Assembly (NCBI GenBank): GCA_000328365.1 | Contig: KB309537.1 | Coordinates: 625,839-689,838, forward strand | Origin: Capitella teleta | Taxonomy: Eukaryota > Annelida > Polychaeta > Capitellidae | Direction: 5' to 3' | DNA: 64,000 nucleotides | Shown: positions 1 to 14,500 of the stretch, piece after piece | Position numbering within the stretch: the stretch's first letter is position 1 | How the letters are laid out: each line of letters begins with the position of its first letter | Notes under the pieces: model-generated | Told to the model about the DNA's origin: nothing | What the model saw: only the letters and a program-made list of their open reading frames with translations | Databases searched by the model: none | Made by a program: the position numbers and the translations under genes

Positions 1-311
<311 letters not shown>

Positions 312-1037
312 TTTCTCTGGGTCTGATTTTGACTGTTACTCGTTGGAGAGGAAGGGCAGGAGTGAGGATTGTTGTCAGATTGCACCATGCTTTCAAGTCA
401 CCAACACCTAGGCAACCATCGATTCGTTTCCACTGTTGTCCCATACACTTGCAGCCGTATACAAAAAAAAATATAAAAAACGAATGACACATCGATATTT
501 CTTGTAGCAACTCTGTTCGATGCGCTCCGGTGGTTCTGCGAATCGATTAAACATTCATTGTTGTCCATGGTTGCCACCCCTCAACTGAATAATTCACCTT
601 TTGAGTACTAGTCTTTGGTAACTAATTCCCACAATATTATCCGCTAAGGTTTTTGCAGTACAAACCAAAGTCTCGCCATCATATATCCAGGATGATATCC
701 AGGATATAGGCTTAAGGTTAAGATTGGTCGATGGTTGTGGTGACAACCTTATATCTGTGGTCCCCAGTTTCTTATCTGGAGCCAGTATGTCTCGAAAAAA
801 AAAGTTACAATGAACACTGTCAATCAATCAGCGATGGATATGTCCATATGTTAATCTGGTATATACGATTGTCAATTTGACCTGCAAACTTAGTGCAATT
901 TGGCGATATATTGTGGACCAGTGATGAAGATCAGCTCATTGTTGACATGTATTATGTCTTGGGGACATATACTGACTTTGAATAATTTTACTGAAGAACT
1001 GTGCTTTAGTTTTCACCGATGTGCATGAGGAATGTTT
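312..1037. other. Intergenic, upstream of tubulin copy A
   Basis: Promoter and 5' flank of tubulin copy A on the minus strand. No TATA box matching the one of copy B is obvious. No coding exon, RNA gene or repeat was recognised between about 320 and the repeat that begins near 1038. Confidence 0.5.
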
Positions 1038-1212
1038 GGGTTTTTCGGCGCCACTCAACCCATTCGGCGCCAGAAAAGAAGGCCCGGGACCGGGGTTTCC
1101 CCCTACTCTTATCGATAAATCCCAAGGGTTCTTTATCCTACATACTACCATAGACAGTAGTACACAACGCCCGCCTAGTTACGCAGTTGGGCAGCACTGC
1201 AGAGTCACAGAA
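1038..1212. repeat. Dispersed repeat R1, copy 1 (SINE body)
   Basis: About 175 bp that closely match 59182-59368 and, more weakly, 19694-19845. The shared core includes GGCCCGGGACCGGGGTTTCC followed by a conserved AAATCCCAAGGGTTCTTTATCC and a CAGTAGTACACA stretch. It also gives matching short open frames on the reverse strand in copies 1 and 3, which are repeat-derived rather than genes. The copy at 59 kb is joined to a tRNA-like head, so R1 is probably the body of a SINE. Copy 1 has no visible head. Confidence 0.75.
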
Positions 1213-1606
1213 GATGTTCCCACCGATGTCCGCAGCTATATTAGTGACCATGAATCTGCTGATTTCCTGGATTTATCCTCACATCTGATGCATACTGCTC
1301 TGAAGATAATATATACATTTGCTTCGAGGTCTGTAATCAATTCTGCGTGACTAATTGCGTCCGTTTGAACATGCGTCATCAATTGATTGTTCATTAGTGC
1401 GATCATTTGCTCATGGAAATATATGCATATTGATGGAGAACATAAGTATGTTTGTGCGACTGTCTTCTCAATATATGATATCGTTTGACCTGTTCACTCG
1501 AAAGAGTAATTGCCGTTTATCAATCAGTGAAAACATATGACTATATGTCATAAGACGAAATATGTCTGAAAGTGAACTAATTACTGATTAGATTTTTCGC
1601 TGCATT

Positions 1607-1612
1607 TTTATT
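1607..1612 (-). terminator. Poly(A) signal of beta-tubulin copy B
   Basis: AATAAA on the minus strand, about 70 bp past the expected tubulin stop codon, the usual distance for a short 3' UTR. Confidence 0.6.
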
Positions 1613-1682
1613 TAACCTGATGTTGTGTCGCCATTCAACGTATACAAGAAGGGTCACAAATCAGTTCACACAATAGCGTCTA

Positions 1683-3420
<1,738 letters not shown>

Positions 3421-3509
3421 GATGGCGATGTATGTTAATACTGACGAGAGAGTGCGCTGTGTGGTCGCTTGCTGCTGCTGACTGTGCCCACTGCTCGCTG
3501 CGAACCGCG

Positions 3510-3515
3510 TTATAA
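3510..3515 (-). promoter_or_regulatory. TATA-like box of beta-tubulin copy B
   Basis: TTATAA on the minus strand, about 90 bp upstream of the start codon, within a GC-richer 5' flank. It is the only TATA-like element close to the start. Transcription would begin near 3480-3485, giving a 5' UTR of roughly 60 nt. Confidence 0.45.
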
Positions 3516-3539
3516 GGCAGGCCTCGCGTTAGGGCCATC

Positions 3540-5685
3540 GGTTGCTACAGCAATACGGCTGGTTACGTAACCGCCTGTGTGTACTTCGTCCGCCCAGGCT
3601 TGTTGGTGGTCAAGCGTCAGTGAATAATATTAAAAGCCAGCCTCGTCGGCAAGGATCAGTGTTTCTCTGTTGGGGGTTAACACTTTTTATTGTTCAGAAA
3701 TATGTGAACATGAAATTACATGGTTGTTGTATGTATAGCTCGATCTGTTTTTGCTGCACAATGCAACTTAATGTGTAATTGTATGTCTTTTTTTAACAGA
3801 TACGATTTCTGATGCACTCATGCTTCTTAATGTCAATTTGCCCTTTCTATGTGGACCATGCCATGCTCTTCCTGCATGCATAATAAACGCGCTATATTCG
3901 GTTTCAGAGGGGCATGGTTTCTCCCCGGCTGCCGGCTAGACAAAATTCCATTTCAGGGGTTTAGCCTCATAAACTTAATAACCTAACCTAGCATAACCTA
4001 ACCAAAGAGCTAAATTTGCAACCAGCGTGCTGCCAATTTTCCATAACAGACACCTCTGCGTGATCGTTAAATCGATCGATATTCTCTGTCCAATCTTAAT
4101 GGAATGTCCAATCGGAAAATCTCATTTTATGACGTATGTATTGCTAACACGGAAAATAGACTTACTCGAAACTCAAAACGGAAGGAGTCAAGTGTTGCAT
4201 TGTGGGCGTTTGGCGCAAGTGCTTAATCACACTTTAAATTGCTGTATCCACGACTTTTGCCAAGCACACCCAGTACAAACCATTGAACCATGTTTTAATT
4301 AATGGTGTATGCAACATTATGGGAGTGGAATTACATACTACGGTGTTGCAGTATAATTTTCCAGTGCAAACATAGCACCAGCTCAGCAATATTAGGAGTT
4401 CTGTGATTACATTCTCTGAGGTTGAATATACCCAAGAACTGTAGCGCCACTTAAGCCAATTGGCTAACTTATCTCCGCACACCCATGTTTACAATCTTCC
4501 GTCTTCTCCCAGGCACTCCTTATATACATGTATTTGGTGGCTTGTCCGGATCTAGCTTTTGGAGCTCCATGACTGGTCTTCCTCTCTTAAATAATAATTG
4601 AATTATTCGTGATATTCTCATCGTTCCAAGTTCTTATGCTATACATTGGCCGTTGGAATGCAGAACCACCGCGCATTTTTAAGTGTTACCTGACCTTTGT
4701 CCTGTTTTCCTTGTGAGCATTTATTCGCGTGTTGATTACTGTACATGTAATATTCATTGAGTTGCCGAGTGCAGCAGATGAATTCTCCTGCATACGATCC
4801 GCGCATTCATCTCGTGTATTGGCGTCCGTGTAAGGCGAGTTGTAAATTTTTATTGCGTGCAATATTTATTTATAGCAACTGTTGCCAGATAGATTATCAG
4901 CTGTAATATTGTCTATGGATTTGGTGTTATAGTCTTGTTATAATAGCGTTGTTTGTCAGTGGAAAAACGCATGATTGAATGGAAGGAGGTATAATTGTAT
5001 GGCTCCAGTCATGATGTCGTCGAGGCACATCATTAGTAAGGAACACTCTGTCATTCAACTATTGATTCATCTATAAACATTAAATCAATCAAAGCCATCT
5101 ACCGGTAATTACAGGTATTACCGGATCCCGCAGATCGAACTCCGTCCACGTGTGTTATGCGTGACAATGCGGGATTATCCGAGATCAATAGCGATCAGGT
5201 TGATCTGGCATCGTTACATAATTCATCGGCGTCTCCGTGCCAATTAACCCCTCCCCTCTCCCCTCTTCACTTGAAGCACCAATAAACGCCAACAATTGCT
5301 GTCTGGTTTCCAAGAACTTGCATGACGTCGTGTGTCTTATTACAGGCATTATGAGACATAGTATACAGAGCTCGGCATCTGTCTGCCTTGTTTGTTCAAC
5401 CGGTTGTCGTGGATGCGTGGGAAGGGGGGGGGGACATTTATGAATTTCCCTGTCTCTGTTCTTTGATATAATGTAATGGTGTGTTAGCATGAGGGGCTCG
5501 TATTGCTACAGTTCCTCATTTAAACAAGTGCGTTCAATTACAATGAGAAATTAACATGTGTGAATATATTACGGTTAGGGCTGTGTGTATTGTCAGGTGA
5601 ATAAACGCGTGGTACTTGCTGCTTGTATTCCTTGCTATATTATACAACTGTAAGTATTCTATATTTTCTTCTGTTCTTTTCGCAG
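3540..5685. other. Intergenic, no exon recognised
   Basis: About 2.1 kb between the divergent tubulin and GH20-like genes. I looked here on the plus strand for the missing 5' exons of the GH20-like gene and saw none. A few direct copies of CCTAACC near 3985 look telomere-like but are too short to mean anything. The 5110-5480 stretch is GC-richer with a G-run but no credible coding. Confidence 0.5.
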
Positions 5686-7699
5686 ATTCAATTGTACACA
5701 CGCGCAGTGGTTCCCGATGAACCGGAAGAGAGGTGGCAGTTTCCGCACACGCGAAGGTCAGTAATCATAACGTCTTGATTTGATCAATCATAACGTACTT
5801 GTGGATCATAACGCATCTTTTCCTCCTCCCCAGCGGTCTCATGGAACTTGATGAGTTCTGTTGGTCGTTATGCATTGAGCTCATTCCTACCCTGGATGTG
5901 TCGCCCAGGGTCGCATACCATGACCTCCCTGACCTTTACCACAGTTTCCAAATGTACATTTCATGTTTCTCTCATGCAAAGTAAGCAAGCATAGATATGT
6001 GTACGCACCCTCGCTGACCTGTTTATACCAGGACCATTGGCATAGGTCCACGGCTGTCCAGTTTCCTGGTGGATCTGCCCGATGACGCCCTTCCCAACAC
6101 GGAAGACGCCTACCGCCTCCTCTCCATCCCAAGTACATGCACGCTGCAGTTATGCTCTTTTGGTGAACTAGTCGAACGAATTGAGCAGTTCCCTGTGAAC
6201 ACTGTGCTGGCTGAGTACGGATTCCAGGTATTTGTTTATTTTATGGTTATCATGCTCCTTATGGAAGCCCTATGAGCTACATGACTCCCTTTGCAAAGTG
6301 TTCCATTAGGAGTCGTAGTTGTTAACAGGGCGATATTAATTATTTGAGATGAAAGAGACCTTTGCCTTTTATAGAGTTAGGCAGAGGTGCGATGCGTCTT
6401 GTACATTTATTAGTTTACGTTTCTTTCTGTTTAATATGTTTTGGTGATTACCCTTCCTCAGGCCGATTATGATTTTGAACAAAGAGCGACCCTGTATGAA
6501 GAGAACGGTGTTCCGTTCTACGTGGTGCCTGGAACCGCCGCTTGGAATAGGTATGAGATGAAATTGTATTGGAAATGAAATTCTAATATTTTCCTATGAT
6601 CAGTTTGGCCGGATGCCCAGAAGCAACTGTTGGTAACGTGCATGCAGCAGTTAGCAGTGCTGAATCGCACGGAGCTCTCGGCATGATCATATCGCACTGG
6701 TCTGGAGCTGCAAATGTCACGCATCTCCCTTTCATGTGGACTGGCCTGCTCCCTGCTGCTGGCTTTGCTTGGAACTCAAACACTGATTTAGTGAGCACGT
6801 GTGCACTCGGGGTTCAATATTGAAACAGATTTTTTCTCCAGGGATTTGTTCATCGTAATCTTGCAGAGCTACTCAACTTGCACATATTTGAGGATCTGGG
6901 CAACACCGTCGGACAGGTCATTGTGGAGCTAGGCCGTGCTGAAACCTATCTCATCCGATGCTCCAGGAGTCAGCCTGGTTTGTTGTTAAGGTTTTCTAAA
7001 CTTCCGCCTTGTACAAATATGTTTTCCAAAGGTTCGGACATGAGCGATCTACCGTCAGAGAAGGGCAGCACGTTGTACCAATTCTTATCGCACCCGGATG
7101 AAGTTTCTTTAGATAGTCTACCATCGGAGGCTTTCACGGTCAGTTTCAGTTACCAACAGTAATAGAATCTTGATACATTTGATCTGAACTCAGAAAACAA
7201 TGCGACACATTCGGAAATGCCAGAGTGAAGTGCAGCGGTGTGAACTTCGATGCACAGAAGGACTAATGATCTTAGAAGAATTGCAGCTGACCACTGATCT
7301 CATGCTGGCCGCCTGCAGGTGAAATACAGCGGTAGTTAATCGATTACTTAACCGTTTATTACTCAGGACGGGTCGCTCTTTGGCGATCGCTGGAAAGAAT
7401 CCTCAAGCAACCGATGAGCACGCTGGATTGAATTGCGTCAATATGGGCGTGGCTAACCTACCACCCACCACACGCACCGACGTCGCAAACAGGTTTGTCA
7501 ACCTCTCGTTGAGTGTGGTTAACGAAAAACAAAATTTTTTAATTTTCTTAAAAGATTCCTCGATCTGATCGAGACGTATCGGAACGTATGGTTGAGCCGC
7601 TGCTTGCCTGTCGGTTTACCCGAATCTCTCCTCGTCCTCTCAGCGATGTTGAAACAATTCGTTCCGAACGAGACCTCCATTGTTCATCCGAAACATTGA
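5686..7699 (+). CDS. GH20 glycoside-hydrolase-like protein, probable pseudoenzyme (5' end missing)
   Basis: Nine exons: 5686-5756, 5834-5980, 6032-6227, 6462-6550, 6604-6790, 6842-7138, 7194-7318, 7367-7492 and 7555-7699. All have AG/GT borders and add up to 461 codons in one frame. The protein follows the GH20 (beta-N-acetylhexosaminidase) TIM barrel. An LYT strand is followed by Glu-Leu-Asp-Glu-Phe-Cys and Ile-Glu-Leu-Ile-Pro. Later come PGTAAWNSLAG, then HGALGMIISHWSG, and a C-terminal Tyr-Arg-Asn-Val-Trp-Leu-Ser-Arg. In active GH20 enzymes the second strand ends in His-Ile-Gly-x-Asp-Glu; here the matching place reads Ile-Gly-Ile-Gly-Pro-Arg-Leu, so the catalytic pair seems absent. No start codon or signal sequence was found upstream. 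The 54-nt GT..AG piece at 6978-7031 is in frame and probably coding. Family assignment is firm, lack of activity is inference. Confidence 0.8.
5764..5813 (+). repeat. Triplet of ATCATAACG motifs in a GH20-like intron
   Basis: Exact copies at 5764, 5787 and 5805, all in the same orientation. They make up much of the 77-bp first visible intron (5757-5833). This is the densest of the motif clusters in the window. Confidence 0.85.
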
Positions 7700-7877
7700 G
7701 ATTATGACGGATACTCAAGTGGGCAGCTTAGTTGAAATAGACACTGGGTGTGTTTTTATTTTTGTATTAATCAGCTTTTGGTCCGCATATCATGATTGTT
7801 ATCTTGTTGTTTCATTTTTTTGTTCAATTGTGCGTCTAGTCAACTGAATTTTTCTCAAAATATTACCATCGACAGAT

Positions 7878-8151
7878 TACTGTAAATTCATTAATTTTCG
7901 CGCGGAGTTTAATTTCGCTATGTTTGCGATCGCGGTCGACCCCGAAAATTAATATCGCGAAAATGCTTGCCTCTAAAATGTGCATTTTTAGTAGCACATG
8001 CTGTCAGGTGTTATATCACGCCAACAGCATCTGATAGCCTAAAAAAAAATCATTAACCCACACTCGGCCGCGAAATTATATACCGCAAATTTTTTTAGCT
8101 TGCGCTTGATCGCGAAATAAAATACCCGTGAAAATTAATGAATTTACAGTA
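7878..8151. mobile_element. MITE with 25-bp terminal inverted repeats and TA flanks
   Basis: The ends are CTGTAAATTCATTAATTTTC and its near-perfect reverse complement, each bordered by TA, as expected for a target-site duplication of the Tc1/mariner group. The interior has further paired CGCGAAAAT-like pieces and no coding capacity. It is a non-autonomous DNA transposon about 180 bp past the GH20-like stop codon. Superfamily assignment rests on the TA duplication and is tentative. Confidence 0.8.
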
Positions 8152-8328
8152 TCTTTATTTTCTGTGTCTTCCTTGCCTCAGTTCTGAAGCAGCCAATGTG
8201 ATATTCAGTTTGTTGCCTTGAGTTTGGGGGTGATTTTTTTGTTTTCTGCTTGATGTTGTGTGATTCTAAATATACATTCTATACACAATATGGTCTTCCT
8301 GATCACCTGAAATAGATACAAGTTTATT

Positions 8329-8388
8329 AAAACAGAAATGTACAGGTAATATAGCACTTGTGCTATATGGTCTGTACATTTCTGTTTT
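8329..8388. repeat. Near-perfect 60-nt palindrome
   Basis: The left arm begins AAAACAGAAATGTACAG and the right arm ends CTGTACATTTCTGTTTT. The inner arms ATATAGCAC and GTGCTATAT meet at a 2-nt centre. Twenty-nine positions pair with one mismatch and two G-T pairs. It could be a fold-back remnant of a small transposon, a cruciform-forming site or, if transcribed, a hairpin RNA. Confidence 0.85.
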
Positions 8389-9368
8389 ATTGGCTGTGGA
8401 TAGGCAAATATTATGGGGAAATTTTAATGTTTTGTTATATTATTTTCCACAATTATTCTTCTTGGATCATTCCCTTTTTTTTTCTTCTTTTTTTTTTTTC
8501 TCAAAACAATTATTAAACAGTTTTTATTCATCTTTAAAAGGTCAATAAAGTTAACCAGTTTTAAACTTTCCACCTTTTTGTTTTCTATATCCGCAAAAGA
8601 ACCTCCAACGGCACAATATCCCCGAAAAAGATCAACGAACACAAGACTAATGAGTTCATCACAGGTAAAACACATCAAAACCCATTAGCACATAGCATGG
8701 ATAAGGTACATTTAAAAGGGCCATAATTGAATAATACATCTTGCCAAATGCTTGCGCACACAACAATCGATGGGCTCGCTTTGTGAGCATCCAGCACCGT
8801 CGCCACATTGATTGCAGTCGACCACACCTCCCGCACCAGATTCGCCGTTTACCTGCGTCTTTCGTTTTAGGCATCTAGTTATCTTTCGATTACTTTTGTT
8901 TGCGTTGCTGAAGATGCAAGTATCGACTGCGACGAATATATATCCACTTTGTATGCAGGAGGGCATTCTATATATTGGGAACTGTATATTTCAGGAGAGA
9001 AAGAGAGAGTTCGAGGTTGCACTTTGGCGGCTCCTCATTGTGGTGTGACAACTCAGTATTATTATTGAAAGCATGCAGTGGGAATTATCGATTTGGCAAT
9101 GTCGTTCACATCTATATACATGTATTTTGAGAGACATGTTTTAGGTTTTTAGGGGGAGAGCGGTGGAAGTATCTTAGGATAAGCTTTAGAATATGATTAG
9201 ATCGATTAATTCACACACTTATCCAAATAATGCGATGAGCATGCACTGGAATTAATTACATAATCATAAAGAAAGAAACGTCGTTCTCAATAATGATTAA
9301 AAATAACGTAATTAATACAATAGGAGGTTCACAACCTACACTGCTTGCATCGCAACGGAGGTCTGTCT

Positions 9369-9381
9369 TGACCTTTGACCT
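9369..9381 (-). promoter_or_regulatory. DR1 nuclear-receptor half-site pair
   Basis: On the minus strand this reads AGGTCAAAGGTCA, an exact match to the DR1 consensus bound by HNF4, COUP-TF and RXR heterodimers. It lies 1.7 kb past the GH20-like gene and 6 kb before the globin. Function is unknown; a 13-base match in 64 kb is unlikely by chance but not decisive. Confidence 0.35.
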
Positions 9382-11459
9382 TTTAAAGGTAAAAGTACGA
9401 TTGACGATTAACTGTAGAGACATAGGCGTGGTACCCTAGATCCATTGGCGACAGCATCTACCATACACGCACCAATCACACGCACACCTAGAGAGTTCTG
9501 ATTGATCTTTGTAGTTAGGTATAAAACAGGTACATGTATTGACTGTTGCATGATTCTAGATATATATAGCACGGCATCTTGTGCAATCGTGGTGCCAATC
9601 GCACTCATAATAACATGCACGCTGACAACGGTGACAAACTATCTTTTCTCTGCTTGGTCCAAAGATGCTTGCACGCAAACCTCACAACTATACAAATCTT
9701 TTTTTGTGCGATCAAGAAGTCTGGGTTAATATCAAAGCATGGATTCATGTAGTTAAACATTAATGATATCATGGAATACGTATTATTGTATAGTGTGTGG
9801 GACACATGCTAGTCCTGTATCAATCGACGTAGAGTAGCTACTTGTACATTTCCTAGCATTACATCACTTAAAATCAGTATAGCAGGAACATGCATAATCA
9901 TGATATGGGATCATGTTTATCAGTATATAAGATTACCATGGGATACAATACACACAGGGTGTTTCTCAACGCAGACTATTCACTCATGATTCAAGGTGGC
10001 TGTGATGTTTACAGGTAATGTGTGCAACAATATTTGTGATTGGTGCAAACTAATCAAACTGAAAATTATAGCAATCAAAGTGTTAATTCAGCTAAAAAGG
10101 AATGGCAGCAGACTGAAATGATACGACACCGTAGAGAGCAGATGAGGGTTGCTAGGGCGCAGTAGAAATGTTATGATTAACGTGCAAGTATATTACAAGT
10201 GAGTGGTGAGGCCAACGTCAGGTAGAATCCTTAGAATCTATCGTTTTGTTGTGTTTACCTCATCAATATCAGGTGTGATAGGCAGTTCAGGTGTTTCTCG
10301 ACTTCTCTTTGATGCGAGCTTACAAGCTGTTGAGTAACCTTTGAAATGCAAGGGCTAGGAAGGGTTAACGGAGCGAGATGTTTGTGCATACATTTAGATG
10401 CGTTCATATTTCCTAATTCGATTTCCGATATCCGAAAATTCCGAATAATTCGGTATCCGATAACTTTTCAACAGCTCATCATCCACACATCCCTATAATT
10501 TATTCACTGTTGCTGTCCCCCCTCGGCATTAATAATGACGGAAACAGGCAACCTATTGAATTGGTTATAGAGCCAGGGTGCGAATTGGTTTACTGGTATT
10601 CCGAATTTCCGAGGTACAATAGTTTTATCAAACATTAACGAAATTGACTTATTCATCAGATCGATTGACAGGGGAACTTCGATCAGGCTCCGTTCGATAG
10701 CTCCGTGTAGCGCATTCTAAGCTCTTTAACTCATTCATATTACATTGTACTTATCTTCAATCGCAAGAATAACTTACAAATTGCACCTCGTTAATCGCAA
10801 TCCACCTTGTTTTATTCTGAGCAGCAAATAATGAAAATATTAATTTATGTGCTAATAATCTATACTCATAAATTCAAATTTTAATATCAAGTTTTCCTTT
10901 ACTTCTGGGAAACCGCTTTACGCATTGCAACAACATCCAACAGTTTTCCTAAATGTATCCTTCATTCTCCATTGAACTATACGCAAAGTACGTATTAAGA
11001 AATTACTATATGAGCTAGATTTGTATTACGTTATCCATTAATTTTGATACTCACAAAAAAATTCTTGTGTTTTTAGCAGTATTTCTAAATGTGAATTTCT
11101 TTGTTGAGCGCTATATTTGGCGCTAAGAGAACATCTCCGGAAATATCCTTAATATTCTTGCGGCTTGTTTTCCCTCAGTTTCCGTCCGCGTTGAGAGAGT
11201 TTTTGATACCAAACCATTCAAATTTAGCCAAATTAAAAAATACAAAAATAATGGGTATGTTTTTACCAGCTCAAAATTACGGCTCCGCATTCATGGTAAA
11301 GTGAAAGTTGCATTCGGTCACTGAGGGGATCGTCTTATTGGTGCCAGGCTAACAGTAATTCCGATAATATTATTATATCAGTCAATTAAGGTAATAAAAA
11401 TAAAAATAAAAAGTGAAAAATAAATAGTATGCGCTACATGTACTATAGGAGAGATGGTG

Positions 11460-11540
11460 TTCGAGTGGTTATAATTAGCGTGCTCGCCTCAAAAGGGCCG
11501 CTGGCTAGTATATAGGACATCATCCTTGACCCTTGCTCAG
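11460..11540 (+). repeat. Possible decayed tRNA-derived SINE head
   Basis: A stretch with GTTCGAGTGGTT followed by GCGTGCTCGCC resembles the D-arm and A-box of a Leu/Ser-type tRNA. The B-box side is too worn to recognise. It is not a functional tRNA gene. Confidence 0.3.
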
Positions 11541-14500
11541 AACACAACGGAATTAAACGTAATCATATTCAGTCTCATATATTCAGCCTAATTTCTTTAG
11601 GGGTGCCTACAACTTTACAAGAAACTTATAATATCTAGAATAACACGCTGAAGACATTGGCATAACTTCCATGGCTCATGACCTCGGTGTTCCTATCTGG
11701 CGAATGTTCTAGGTTCTCTATAAGACCGAATGGGATACAAGCACATTTTGAAAACAATGATTAGGCCTCTACACATGATACTTGAATCTTCGGGTGCGAC
11801 TTTCACCATGATTACGACTAATGCTTGGGTATTATGCTATACAAAATCATTAAAATTCACAATTTTAAGGTTTATGAAGACACCATTGAAATTTTGAAAG
11901 TACACTTGTGCTTGCGGTTTCCCGCAGCCAATCAAGATGCCCTCATTTGGAATGCTAGCCTCTTTTTCAGATGTGTTTGGCCCAATTTGGAGCATAAATA
12001 CCTATTCGTCATCAAATACTATCTAATTGTAGTCCTACTTCTAGTCTAGGTTGGTAGTGCACTCTGGCTAACTAATTGACCACTCAGTCAACCCGTGCAG
12101 CATTAGCCTTATTCTTTTTCCCAGTATAAATCGGGGTCAAATTCTCTTCCCTTTCTCTTCTTTCCCATTGTTAACATTCCGAGCAGAAGTGTCCATTTGC
12201 ACGACTACTGCAATGTCCACTTATTGGCCATTTGCTGCAGGGGGTCGCGTGGATGACCATCTGCGATCGCAAATTTGCCTAAACGCAACTGGACGATCTG
12301 ACCGAACCAAACACTTTCTTTCTCTCTCCTATACCAACTCATACACTCACTATAATTCACACCGGACATGCCCCAGTTTAAAGAACAACTGAAATAATTT
12401 ACTCCATATAAATGCTGAATACCAGGAAATGTCCATGAGCCTTTGATCAGACCTTCAGTTATTATGTACATGCGATATCCACGAGCCAATATCTCAAAGG
12501 AGCCTAAAGCAAAACACGATAGTAGAATGTGAAGAGATGTCTATACGTACAAAGCAGTCAAAAAGGGGGTTGCTAGTCCAATCACCCGTCTTCCCCGCGG
12601 GGCTTTTGTATATACGCCACTGTCGCTCCGCCTGAGAACTCAATTCACACACAATAGCCCACTTATAAACCACAATGCGCACATTCGACCTGAACACGGT
12701 ACATTACTGTGGGATATATGCGCGATGCATCCACGAACAAACGATAAACGAAGGTCGTATTGATGCGATGGAGATAAAGCAGGAAGCAACGATTGACTGT
12801 CAATGAATCGGTCTCCGTAGAGTAACATGGTGGAATTGATATGCAATGCGTGTCATTGAACGTGAATTGAGTGTCAATTAACACCTGTCCATCTCACGCA
12901 GAAGAATTTCCGAGCAAAACTACAATTAAAGACAGATCGAAAAGGCACGATTTCTGAATCCTGTTTGACCTTGGTGATTAAGGAGTTGCATGTCCTCTAT
13001 CTATATATATAATTCCATTTCATTTCATTTCATTTTATTATAATTCCATTTCATATACCAGCATTCTTTTCAGTCCAGACTGCAGTAGCACCCCGCACTG
13101 TGGACTGGTGCTGAATACCAGAGACCTTGACGTAGGACTACATCAACAGCTGGACAAGCTAAGATCAGGTTGGGGTGACCCAGCCCTGGACTCATATCTC
13201 GTGTATCCCAAACAATCAACAGGATCACTGTCCTCTGGTGCAGATGCTAGCTATCCTAGTAAACACACGTTGCGTTTTTGTCCATGCGAGTTAAACGACA
13301 GGCGTCAACAATAAAAATAACTTAATCACGAATTCACAACAACAAAATAAGCAAATTGATGAAAATGGCTCTGCACACGTATTTTTCCTCTATTTAATCA
13401 GCTATATGTTTCTCTTTGTACTTACTAATTAATACCTGCGTCGTGTGACGTCACGGGTCGCTTTGAAGTGCGTAATTCGTGCCGCGTTTTCCTTTCCTTG
13501 GGCGAGGGGGGCATTGTCGTGCATGGATAATATGAACATAGTGGTTGCGTTCTGGGAAATACGCCCATGTTTGTGTAATTCTTTATGTGTGTTATATTCA
13601 CAAGATTCACTCGGGAAGTTTCTCAGGCCAAAGTGTGAAAGAGTTGTGGTTGAAAGTTGGCTAGTGTGGGCGCTGTGCTTATAATATTATTGCATTTCTA
13701 CCCCATATAATTTTTCGTGAAACCCTTAAAATTTATAAATCGGTTATTTCAGATTGCATCGGTGGGCCTAGAAGAGAATTTCAGGATGTTTTTTTTTTTT
13801 TCTGAAGAATAAGAATTAAGACTTATTAATTTATTCAAATGATATTTAGTCTTAGTCTTTAGTCTTCTTATCAATTCTCAGACCACATATATTATAAGCC
13901 TTAGTTGCTTCAGGATTCAGAGGTTAAATAAGCAAAAAAATAAAAAAAGAAAAAAGAAAAAGAAAAAAAAAAGACTCATTATAAATCATATAAAAATTAA
14001 CTTTTTAATTTTACTTTAAGAACACTAAAAATTGATAAAGAGATCAGAAGCGAAATGAGTTATCATGCATTATTTAAGCAGTCCGCTTAATGTTCGATTT
14101 TAACAGAACAGCGACCCTTGCTGTACTGAAATAAACGTTCAAACATGGTAATCACACGATACGTATCAAACTTTCAAACTGGTTATCATCTTTACAAGGA
14201 CTTCGGATCGAATTTCAGTCGTCAGGTCTACCCCATTTGTATGCTCCCTCTAGCTGACTTAATCCCTGTGAACAAACGAATCGTATAATTTTAGTTTATT
14301 TTACATGCACACAAACATCACTGGAATCCTTAACCAGCTTTTGAATCTTAGTCCGAAAAGAAGCCATTTAAAGAAGTACAATTCTGCAGGCACGATGGAT
14401 ATATAAAACAAATATCCAAGGCGTAATTACAGGTAGACCAGGTGAAGCACAATTGATAACATTTGCATTCTACATAAACAAAGACAAAACAGTGACTGTA

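Noticed and set aside
936-1151. Minus-strand frame whose peptide matches one at 59093-59341
   Set aside because: The similarity comes from the shared R1 repeat in DNA, with no splice or codon evidence for a protein.
3985-4010. CCTAACC repeats resembling interstitial telomere
   Set aside because: Only a few irregular copies, no array.
6978-7031. 54-nt intron in the GH20-like gene
   Set aside because: It has GT and AG ends and fits in phase, but is very short, open in frame and lacks a good pyrimidine tract, so coding is more likely.
11460-11540. tRNA gene
   Set aside because: Only an A-box-like half fits; no acceptor or T-arm pairing, so a decayed SINE at most.
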